From NCBI GenBank assembly GCA_002118135.1, contig BDIU01000075.1:1-64000 (forward strand): DNA of 64,000 nucleotides. Direction: 5' to 3'. The notes under the pieces were generated by a model. It had not been told where the DNA came from and did no database searches. It was given only the letters and a program-made list of their open reading frames with translations. The stretch is from Trebouxia sp. TZW2008. Its lineage: Eukaryota; Chlorophyta; Trebouxiophyceae; Trebouxiales; Trebouxiaceae. The translations under genes were made by a program, and so were the position numbers. Below, one piece after another: positions 10,701-20,500 of the stretch (positions are counted from its first letter, which is position 1; the number at the start of each line of letters is the position of its first letter).

Positions 10701-13700
10701 ACCTCGCTCAAGTTCAATCAGACGGGTCGCTCAGCAACATCCAGAAGGTATGACTTTTGACAGTCTTCAGCATTGAAAATGCAGCTTGTGTTTTGTTGTG
10801 TCAACAGAGACAGCATACTGCGATGCCTTCAGCCAGTATGCATGATTGGTGATGTTCGCCAAAATGATCATACATTTGGCAGGACCTTGGCACAATGCTA
10901 CAGTTGCAGACGCAAAATCTTTTGCATTGATACAGATGGCAGGAAAAGCATGAGGCAGTATTGACAATTCACATCCACCATGCAAGGCTCACAAGAATGC
11001 TTCGATTCAGATCCAGGCTTGAGTATTGTTGCATGGCTGCAGGTGGCAGGGGCCAAGCATGAGTCGGTAACGCAGCCGGTGTGGACCCCAAAGAATGCGC
11101 TGCTATTTGTGTCAGACCGCGATGGCTGGTGGAACACGCATGACTCGCAGAATCAGCTGCAGACTGTCTTGATGCTTGCAGGTGGCAGGGGGCAAGGACG
11201 AGTCGGTAACGCAACCAGTGTGGACCCCAAAGAATGAGCTGCTGTTTGTGTCAGACCGCACTGGCTGGTGGAATATCTACAATCAAGCCAACGGCAAGGT
11301 ACTAGACTTTGTGTTTTTTGTCAGCAAAATATCTCTAACCCAATAAGAAGGTTTGTGATATTGTTGATTTCCTCTATAAATTTTAAAATGAAAATAACAA
11401 TCATTAGATGCAGTTTCAGTATGTTGTGACAACTTTGCTTATATATCAAGTCTTGTGATCAGCCAGTCAATGGCAAGGTGAGCTGCCTTCTGTGCTGCAC
11501 AGCACAGCGCAGCAGCAAATTGCATTACATGGTATCATCTTCTGCATGATCAATGTGCGGACACATTCCTCATGAGGACAGTCTTCAGTGCAGGCTTTGC
11601 CATGCTTTTTTGAGCATTTAGTGTGCTGCGTTTTACAGCACAATCTGCAGAGTTTAATGCGACTACAGCGACAGTTGGCTGTATTGCATCGCATTGCATG
11701 ACATGTGGTGGTAGACAGCAAGTCAATACTGCTGCAGCTGAAACCATGACATCAGTCTGCATGGCTTGTTGTGGCCTGTCTTGCTTCTGTTTTGTGTCTC
11801 TGCGGGCAGAAGCATTGGTGACGAGAGAGACTGCGGCTGGACTCAGGACACCATTCTGCATGCAATGGTTGAACTCTTTTTGATGCGTGGCTGCAGTCAG
11901 AAGCATTGGTGACAAGAGAGGCTGAGTTTGCGGGGCCAGGCTGGATGTTTGGCAGCAGGTCATACCAAGTTTTGCCAGATGGCAGGTCAGCCTCTGACTT
12001 TTCATCTCAAAGCATTCAAGCCCTTCCAAAAAGACTGTTGTATCAAAGTATCAGCCGTTTGTCATGCAATGCGTGGATGCATGGCAGCAGGTCAGACCAA
12101 ACTTCGCCAGATGGCAAGTCGGCCTCTCACTTGCCACCTCTCTGTTTACACTCAAAAACATTGCAGAAAGGACTAGCTGCTTGCATAGCTGTCAATCTGT
12201 TCCTCTGATCTCTCCCGCTGTCACATCTGAAGACTTCTATTCTTGTTCTTGGGCTGCTAATGCAGTACTCAATTGCTGCCATGGTAATTTCTCGCTTAGC
12301 TGCGAGCATAGTTGTTGACCAGGTCCCCCTGCTGCTGTCGCACCCGGAAATCTTTATCTTCTTGGCATGCAGGCTTTGGTGCACTGACTGTAGTTGTTCC
12401 AGGGTTGACCTCTACATCTTCCTCCTGCTGCTGCCCTTCAGGCCGCTTCTTCATTTTCCTACTCTTCTTCTTGCATTGCAGGCTGCTGGCGCAGTACTCA
12501 GACCCCAACCATGGCAGGGGAGAGCTTAGTAGTGGTAAACTTCGCTTCAGGCACACTCACAGACATTCTCTTCTTCATCTTGATCTTCCTCTTACTCTCC
12601 AGTGCTTCCCCAGTTTGATTTTTAATATCATTCTTTTTCTTGCTGTGCAGGCTGTTGGTGCAGTACTCAGACCCTGCCATGGCAGGAGGGAGCCTAGCAG
12701 TGGTGGACCCGGCTTTGGGTACACTCACAGACCTGCGCACACCCTTCACCAGCTTTGGCAGCCTTTCCGTCGCCCAGGTGGCATTTCTGATTTACTACCT
12801 GTTTTGCTTTGCTTCTGAAGTTTCTACCTGATTTTGCTAACAATATGTCACCAGCATTTGAAGTTAATATGCTGCCCAAGTCTGCAGTTGCATGATTTCT
12901 GCGTGTCTCTGTTGCCCAGGTGAAGTCAGGGTCTGCTGTTTGTTTTGCCCCCAGCAATCTGAGTCAACCAGACAGTTTCTCTACCCTATAAATACAACGA
13001 CTACAGGTTGGTCACATGGACTTGGCAAGTTTCTTTTCAGACAGGCTCGCAGTATGTCGCCAGGCTCTCTAGACTTTGGGCAGATTGAATTTGGGTAGAT
13101 TGTATCTCAATGAGCTCCAGGGTTTGCTGGCAGCATCAGGGCTTTGGGGTTTTGTGATTCACATACATATGTGCATTTGATCATGCGCTGGCTCAATATA
13201 GCTGAATGGCACAGGTCAATGGCAAGCTGTTAGTGGCCACAGCTGGGGGCAGTTCCCAGAAGCCCTCCGCAATAGCCCTGTTGGAAGTAAGTAGCGTGGA
13301 TGATCTGCTGAGCTCTGAGCCGGAGCAGTGGCAAAGTATACGCTTGTCCACCAAAAGCGAGGTGTGTTGCACCAAATTCATTGAACTGTTTTCCAAACTT
13401 CATGATGTTATCTGGGTCTTGAGGACTTGACTTGTTGTTGGAAGTAAACAGCATGAATGATCTACTACACTCTGAGCCAGAGCAGTGGCAAAGCATACGC
13501 TTGTCTACCACAAGCGAGGTATGCTGCACCAAGTTCACAGAATCACCTTCCTGACTTTGTTGCTTTATGTAAATCTCAATGATCTCAGATCTTGTTGGAA
13601 ATGGGCAGCGTGGATGATCTGCCGAACTCTGAGCCTGAACAGGAGCAGAGCATACGCCTGTCTACCAAGAGCGAGGTCTGTATTACCAACTTCACAAAGC

Positions 13701-16557
13701 AGTGTTGCACTGTATGTAATATGGAGCTGTGATACGTGATACGTGATGCAGACTGTGTGGGTGCTTGACAGCATTGCCAATCTTGTCACCAAACATGGAC
13801 ATGGTAGCCACACGCAGCCTCAAACGCAACGCCAATGCCACTGTAGCATTGCCCTGTTGCCTGTTGCGAATCTTGGTCCAATGACTTGATCACTTTGTCT
13901 AGTTCTCAATGATATGACGTCATGCTGCTCATGAATGTGAATTCACATACTCTGCATAAGCATCCCACGTTTTGCACACGGACTCACCCAGATCTCCCAA
14001 CCTCAACATCTTGATCAGTCATACAACACACTCACTCACTCACTCACTGCTTGATTTTTTGACAGCAAACAAGTTTCACATTGATTCCGGCAGATTGGCG
14101 AAGGCTATCTGACAGAGCCTGTTACGGTTGAGTATCCCACAGACAATGGACAGACAGCCTTCATGAATTACTACCCTCCCAAGAATCAGGACTACCAGCT
14201 ACCCCCTGGCGAGATCCCCCCTCTTTTGATTAAGATTCATGGGGGTCCCACCAGTCAGGCCTCCACTGCTTTCAACCTTGGCTACCAATACTGGACAAGC
14301 AGAGGTATATTTCTACTTACAACAATACACTAATCCTCTTTGCACTACTATTGCCGTTTTCTTCTGATCGAATGCTTAACAAACAGGACTATCAGCCACC
14401 CCCTGCCAAGAGCCCCCACTTTTGGTTAAGATACATGGGGGTCCACCAGTCAGGCCTTCATTGCTTTCAACCTTGGCTACCAGTACTGGACAAGCAAATT
14501 CCTCACACAATACACTAACAAGAAAATCCTCTTTGCACTACTGTTGCCACTTCCTTTCTGGTGAAATGCTGAAGAACCAGGGCTACCACCTACCTGCTGG
14601 CAGACACCAACCCTCTCTTGCGGCTAAGATTCATGGACATCCAACAACTTAGGCATCTGCTGCTTTCAACCTTGGCTGTTTGTACTGGACATGCAAGGTC
14701 AGCGTCCCTACATATGAGTTTTCAACATGCCTTGCTGTTTGCTCTACTGGCATTGTCAAGTACTCTCTCTAAGATCATGACAAGCAGTCAATGTATGAGA
14801 ACAAGTCCACTGAGCTTTGCATATACACAAAGAGAAGTCAACATCACTCAATCTTTGGCAACCAACAGCTACATTGCTGCAGGCTTTGCCATAGCTGATG
14901 TAAACTATGGAGGGAGCACAGGTTACGGGCGTGAATACCGCAACAGGTTACGTGGTAATTGGGGTATTGTTGATGTGGCAGACTGCTCCAATGCTGCAAA
15001 GCACTTGGCCAAGCAGGGTAAAGCTGACCCTAAGCGGCTGTGCATTGACGGGGGCAGCGCTGGAGGCTACACTACTTTGGCGTGCCTGGCCTTCAGGTCA
15101 GTAGACAGTACCAAACAATGATAAACATATCGTGAAAGAAAGAATGGTAAATGACAAATGATCAATGACCAATGACAAAGCATAAACAGTGTTCATATTC
15201 CAGCACAAAGGCTAGTTGTGAATGGTTCAAGCAATGTGCAGCCGGGCCACAACATGTATGCCTACATAAACAAGCCATGAATGATCTGCTGCTGCATTTT
15301 GCGGACAGTGCCATTGTCACACTTCTTCTACATTGCCGTTGATGCTTTGGGCATCAAAAGGATGGTGTTGATTGCGTTTTCTAGGACATGCTCAGATTGT
15401 GGATCAATATGGCAGTTGCTGCATCTTCAGAGTGGTTTTGCTTCATAATTTGGGCATCACAATGTTGCTGTTGAGAGAAAGGCTTTTTTGCACACATCCT
15501 CAGCCTGTGACAGCTGTCTTTGGTTTCTGCAGGGATGTGTTCAGTGCTGGTACAGACATAGATGTGACGCTCAGGAGACACACAAGGTTGAGAGCATCAT
15601 CTAGACCACAGCTAAAAAGGCAGCTGTTCTTCTACAGAAAGACAGATCTGCATTGTGATATGTGGCACTTGTGCTCAACGCGGATCCCAACAACCGTCTT
15701 TGTTGGGTGCAGGGATGTCTTCAGTGCTGGCGCATCTCACTATGGTGTGGCAGACCTAGAATTGCTGGCTCAAGAAACGCACAAGTTCGAGAGCCGGTAT
15801 TTGGATCAACTGATTGGACCCTACCCAGCAGACAAGCAAACCTATGTGGAGCGGTCACCCATACACGCCTTGGACAAGTTCACAGCACCAACAGCTTTCT
15901 TTCAGGTCAGCTGTGTGTGACTTGTTGTTCTGCAATGAGGCGCTTACATGTTGCAAACAACACAACGCTGTGCATCAGAATGCACGCTACCCAAGATCCT
16001 GTTGTGCTACATGCTATTTGTAACAACTGTTGTGTGACTTCATGTCTGCCATTCCTGCCAAATTGAGTACTGCCATATGCTTGGACAACACACACCATTT
16101 GTTGCATCTTCTGATCAAAGTGCCACTCTGTCTTCCCTCTTGAAACATGGATTTATCTGCAGTCACTCATCATTTTTTTTTATTTTTCTCAAGTTTGTTT
16201 ATTGCAATGGATGCAGGGGCAGAAAATCAGATGGTGCCAGTCAAAAATAATCCTTTCTCTCAAAATTTCAAAAATATCTTACAACTTGCTTCAATTTCTG
16301 AGGCCAGTCTCTTGCAATGGGTGCAGGGGACAGAGGATCAGGTGGTGCCGCCAAATCAGGCAACAGAGATGTATGAGGCGCTCAACAAGAAAGGCCTGAA
16401 GACAGCTCTGGTCATGTTTCAAGGCGAGCAGCACGGCTTCAGACAGGCAACAAATATCAGGCGGGCCTTGGACGGGGAATTTTACTTCTATGGCAAAGCC
16501 TTGGGGTTCAATGCAGAAATGCCAGAGGGTCTAGAACCTATCAAAGTTTTGAATTGA
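7780..16557 (+). CDS. S9 (prolyl oligopeptidase family) serine peptidase, 12 exons
   Basis: Serine peptidase of the acylaminoacyl-/dipeptidyl-peptidase type, cleaving short peptides. Exons 7780-8291, 8511-8636, 9051-9232, 10563-10747, 11182-11298, 11897-11985, 12651-12777, 13215-13361, 14094-14304, 14883-15096, 15713-15905 and 16327-16557 join in phase to 777 residues. The N-terminal half is the beta-propeller ([24 protein letters not shown]). The C-terminal alpha/beta hydrolase carries the nucleophile in GGSAGGY (Ser624), the acid in the GTEDQVVP loop (Asp705) and His737 in GEQHGF. The first ATG gives a Ser/Arg-rich leader that could target an organelle. In-frame ATGs at 8071 (680 aa) and 8131 (660 aa) are alternatives that fit the family length better, so the start is uncertain. 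At least nine of the twelve exons have damaged copies in adjacent introns, listed separately. Confidence 0.93.
9325..9830 (+). repeat. Decayed copies of S9 exon 3 (3' half)
   Basis: Four echoes of the exon 3 end and its donor follow the live exon 9051-9232. They lie at about 9330-9420, 9470-9560, 9640-9730 and 9765-9815. Shared landmarks are the AGCTCT(A/G)TAGGTA donor region, GAGCCAACCAACACAGT and CTGTGAAGATCACTCC. Each copy carries only part of the exon. Confidence 0.8.
10026..10562 (+). repeat. Three dead copies of S9 exon 4, period about 175 bp
   Basis: The exon opening CTTGAGACAGGCAAGAC recurs at 10041, 10215 and 10390, and then in the live exon at 10565, giving spacings of 174, 175 and 175 bp. 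The dead copies keep the start of the exon (LETGKT, then the GGHDF motif) and the preceding TGCAG or CGCAG acceptor. They break inside the following ProSerAspGly region through stops or frameshifts and lack the second half of the exon. Confidence 0.9.
11025..11170 (+). repeat. Intact-frame copy of S9 exon 5 without donor
   Basis: The copy starts after GGCTGCAG and reads [20 protein letters not shown], closely matching the live exon 11182-11298. It stays open through the GWWN motif. At the position matching the live donor (AACGGCAAG followed by GTACTAG) the sequence is CAGAATCAGCTGCAG, so there is no GT. Confidence 0.85.
11800..12135 (+). repeat. Partial copies of S9 exon 6 on both sides of the live exon
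   Basis: A 5' echo at about 11805-11845 repeats GCAGAAGCATTGGTGAC. A 3' echo at about 12065-12130 repeats the tryptophan, GGCAGCAGGTC and CCAGATGGCA core plus the donor. The live exon 11897-11985 lies between them and is the only complete version. Confidence 0.75.
12478..12560 (+). repeat. Dead copy of S9 exon 7
   Basis: After TTGCATTGCAG the sequence repeats the exon start (GCTG, then CAGTACTCAGACCC) and the later CACTCACAGAC block of the live exon 12651-12777, with indels that break the frame. A weaker echo of the exon start lies near 12375-12415. An echo of the exon end with its own GTGAAG donor lies at 12905-12925. Confidence 0.75.
13435..13690 (+). repeat. Two downstream copies of S9 exon 8 3' half, period 158 bp
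   Basis: The segment beginning GAAGTAAGTAGCGTGGATGA in the live exon (13283) recurs at 13441 and 13599, exactly 158 bp apart each time. Both copies end with an AGCGAGGT donor-like site. Here the first copy is live, because only it is continuous with the upstream half of the exon. Confidence 0.88.
14028..14049. repeat. CACT microsatellite
   Basis: About five tandem CACT units lie in intron 8 of the S9 gene, upstream of the exon 9 acceptor. Confidence 0.85.
14380..14700 (+). repeat. Two downstream copies of S9 exon 9, period about 195 bp
   Basis: The exon 9 core (CAGGACTACCAGCTACCCCC at about 14187 in the live exon) recurs near 14384 and 14578. The copies keep the GATTCATGG/GATACATGG and TTTCAACCTTGGCT landmarks but carry frameshifts and a stop, and the Gly-Gly-Pro turn is damaged. 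The live exon 14094-14304 is the first unit. Confidence 0.85.
15525..15610 (+). repeat. Dead copy of S9 exon 11 start
   Basis: The acceptor and exon start AGGGATGTGTTCAGTGCTGG at 15531 mirror the live AGGGATGTCTTCAGTGCTGG at 15711, 180 bp downstream. The copy keeps the DVFSAG peptide and then drifts out of register. Confidence 0.85.
16205..16250 (+). repeat. Dead copy of S9 exon 12 start
   Basis: The sequence GGATGCAGGGGCAGAAAATC, followed by AGATGGTGCCAGTC, echoes the live exon opening at 16327 (GGGACAGAGGATC, then AGGTGGTGCCGCC). It carries the region of the catalytic aspartate loop but is out of frame and cut short. Confidence 0.7.
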
Positions 16558-17524
16558 ATACTCTGCCTGTTGTCAATCCCTTGCTGTTATTCGTCACCTG
16601 CTCTTGGCACCACTTCTGTGAGTAGCATGGGCATCTTTGCTGAACAACTTGCAACCTGCGAAATTGTCAACTTCATAACAGCTCTGATCAGATCTACAGC
16701 TCTGAATTTACCCGGTCATGCAAAAGTCACATGTGTTGCATGCTTGCAGTGTCATTGCATGGCAGCTGTCGAAGCAATGCTCATTGGAAGTTCAAAGGCC
16801 GGTTCAAAGGTGTTTGTAGCTCAAGTACATAGCCACATGGTCCAAGGGATGGCAGCTCCGTGTCAGCACCAACTGTGCACAGCTCACAGCGCTTGGGGCA
16901 GCGGTGCAAAGCCTGAAATTCACACTCTGCTTGACAACTCATTGGTCCGTGCATAAAATTGCGAAACATTACGTTTGATCTGCAACATTGACATTATTAC
17001 AAGAGCATTTTTCCAGGCCGGAGCAACATGAGTGCATTTTCTAGTGGTGAGCTGCTGCATGATCATGGTAAAGTAGTCACAGGCTGACGCTTTTGTGCAT
17101 ACGAGCTGGCAGCTTTCGCCAGTGTCTTGAGGCCTTCATTTCGGCTCGACTTTGCTTATTGCATACAACGTGTGCACTTTGTGCATGATGCAATGAACAG
17201 TCTGAGAGCCGTGGCAGTCTCGGTTGAGCACATGCATGTTGCTGCACGCTCATGCATGGCTGATTGCCATCTGCAGACCCAAATGCCTGCACGAAGATGC
17301 TTGTGAACGCATGCATGTACAACTCGTGCCTACAAGAGCACGTGTGCAGATGCAACCGTTTGCCAACTTCATGCTGACCCACACATCTCTACTGCATAAA
17401 CGCACAGAACAGTAATATCAACTAGAAAGGCATCATTCATTTCAACGCAAACTACTGCAGCATCAGATAACACAACCTTCTCGCTTCTTTGAAATTCATC
17501 TGCTTGGTCATCCGTCCGTTTCAC
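16558..17524. other. Convergent intergenic region, no gene seen
   Basis: This separates the stop codons of the S9 peptidase (plus) and FIP1 (minus) and would hold both 3' UTRs. Open frames of up to 128 codons here show no family resemblance and no splice-consistent partner exons. Confidence 0.45.
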
Positions 17525-20500
17525 TCAATACCTGCAACAGCAGAGAAACAAAGTTGACATCACTGTCTGCTGGTCCATCATTTCTGCAGCTCTTGCATTG
17601 AAACAATTCTGCTGAAGTCGGTCGACAAATGGGCCAGAAACAGCCCATGCAGAAGCATCTTTGCAAACAAGCAAAAATATACACTTGACATACTGAGCTC
17701 TCTTATGATGCCAGATCACTCTGTTGTACCTGCTGTGCCTATCATATTTGTCAGAGTTGTCACGTCTGCTGTAATGCCCATCCCTATCCCTGCTGCGGTC
17801 CCTGCTCCTGTCATCATCATAGTCTCTCCTACGATGTCTGCTGTCATCTGTATAGCGGTCATAGTCTCTGTGACTGCTGCGCCTGGAGTCATCAGCCTCA
17901 TGCCTGCCACACACATATGCACATTTTTATACTGCCAAGTGATTGCTAAATTGAGCGGTTGATTGACGTCTGTGCCTGCGTGAACGCAAGGTAGGTAACA
18001 GGTGTGCCTCACCCTGTTTCTGTAAGGCATACAGCAGGCTTACTCACTGCTAAGTGAGGACATGGGCAAAACTGCACCACTGCTGTTACAGCTTGACTGC
18101 CGCTGCAAGGCAATCTTGATGGGCTCTACAACCAAAAAGCGCTCTCGACAGGGTCAGGTATTGGCAAACTATCGAACGAACGGATGTTCACATAGTTGAG
18201 CGGTTGAGACATTGCGACCAACTGCAGTCAGAAAAGTTTGTCAGGGCAAGCATGCATCATCACACTCTGTCACAAGGACACACAATCAGCAGACCTGGTA
18301 TCTCGGCCTCGCCTCCTCTCAGAGTCTCTTCTGTCCCCTGAGGTGCTGGCAGCAGGGATGTCTACGTCCATGCCCATGGCTAGGGCATCCCCAGCAGCCC
18401 TGTCATCCTGCTGGAAATCGTCCCTAGAGAAGCCCTCGTCCCAAGACATGCCAGGCCCCCCATTGAAAGGCCTATCATGCATCAACATTTCTTGTGAGTT
18501 AGGCTTTGCACATGAGCAGGCAGCATTGTATGCACAAGCAACAAGAACATTTCAGCAATGGGCTGACCACAAAGGTGGTTAATTCATTGCTGAAAACAAC
18601 GCCTGGAGAAGCTCTGGTCCCCAAGTATGCCAGGTCCTCCCTTGAAAAGCATGTCGTGCACAAGTACCATGTGGTGCATTGTGTTCACGGTGCAGACACA
18701 AGCAGGCTGCATGACACCCTGTCACACTGTATTCAATGCTGGGGGCTGATGCATTGCCTGGCTCAAAATGCAGATGGCAGTAGCTCTGTGTCATGCAGTA
18801 AGTGTTCTCGCGGTAGTGGTAGCGAATGTTGGGGTACGATGCAAGACTCTGCAGCTGACAATGCACATGTCATATGCAGCTGAGCAGGAAAGAACCAAGC
18901 GCTTTTGCAGACCATCATGCAAGCGAAAGTTGCATGCAGAGCTGTAGATGGTCAAGGCAGCACACTGAAAGGCACGACGATAACCCTCACAACCAGTTCT
19001 GGCAGACCAGAGAGATCCACAGCTGACTCGTGTACCTGTCCCCAAAGTCTCCAAAGCCCTCTCGACCCAAATCAGGGCCAAAGTGACCCATGGGGGGTGG
19101 GCCCATGGGACCCCCCCGCATGGGTCCTGACCCCATCATCATAGGGTTTGGACCCATACCCGGCATCATAGGGTATGGACCCATGGGCATCATTGGAAAG
19201 GGACCCATAGGGGGGAACCCAGGTCTGAAGTGGGGGAATCCCATGGGCCCAGACATACCCATGGGCATATTTAGATTCCCATTGAGGGCCATGTCAGGGT
19301 GCATGCCGGACAAGGGCCTGAAGCCAGGGCCATTTGGAGGAGGCCTTGAAGAAGGAGGGGCAGGGCCTGGCACTGGAGGGGCTTGACTGCTCGTTGCTTT
19401 ACTGCTGCTCTGAGACACATTCATTGCACTTGAGCTTTGAGCTGCATTCGAAACTTTTTCTGCTGATTTCGGACCTGCATCAGCAGTTTCACCATCTGCA
19501 TCTGCCTTCTCAGCTGGACTGCTTGTGCCTGAGGGCTGAGTCTGTCCGCTGGTCAGTGCAATGGCGCTGTCTGAGGCTCCCGTGAGTGATATGGCTGAGT
19601 TTGTGGGGCCTGCGGGGGGAGGTTTGGGGCCTGGGGGGGTTTTGCGGGCAGGGGGTTGGGGTCTGTGTGAAGGCTGACTGGTGCTAGGCGGCCCAGCTGC
19701 AGTGCTTGTCATGCCCTGATGCACACAACAGTCATGCTTATTGAATGGAACCTCTTACGTGGAAAGTGTGGCTTGCTTTTCTGCCCAATTATGACGCGGA
19801 TGCTAGAGCTGCTTGCAGCGACAGTCATGATAGTTCTTGCATGTGATGGCAACTGTTTGCATGCATGCATTGTTGCACAATACACATGAAACCAGCTCAC
19901 AAAACTAGACTATAGTTTGGCGTGTACATCACACAGTGCAAGCAAGCAGCAACACATGGGCCATGTCCTGCAGAGGGTACTGAGGAAGATCGTCATGTGG
20001 CCTGACAGCTTCTGACTCATCTTTAAAGAAGAGGGCCACTCATGCAACACTGCACACATAGTCCAGTTGATATCCCGTGTGACTTGACGTTGACTTGCCT
20101 TCTGCCTGCCTTGAGCAACAGCAGCAGCCAGCTCTGGAGGCAAGTCAGGATCCAAAGCTGGTGCATCATTGCTGCTCTCATAGGTTTGGATCTTCTTCTG
20201 CATTCTGAACTCAAGCCTGAACTGGTGAATGCTCCCCACATACTCCTTCCAGGTGTTGATGTTCAGGCCATAATTGAAGAAGTCTGCTGGGTCTGCTCCC
20301 GGCAATCTCCAAGGAGCTTGCACAACCCTGCTGTGTGCAGGGAAATCAGCAGACACTGACACAAGAAGCGAAGATAGCAGCTGACAAATGCTGGAAGATG
20401 AACAGACAGGCAAAAAGGAAAGCACCGCATAGGCCATTCCAAATCTGTTGTCAGGCTTTGACATGAAAAACAGGCTGCATGTTTTATGGCATTTGGTCGA

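Noticed and set aside
11182..12777. Interpretation of the exon arrays as inserted mobile elements or processed pseudogenes
   Set aside because: Copies keep intron sequence and splice sites, lie next to their own exon with regular spacing, and have no terminal repeats, target-site duplications or poly(A), so tandem duplication fits better.
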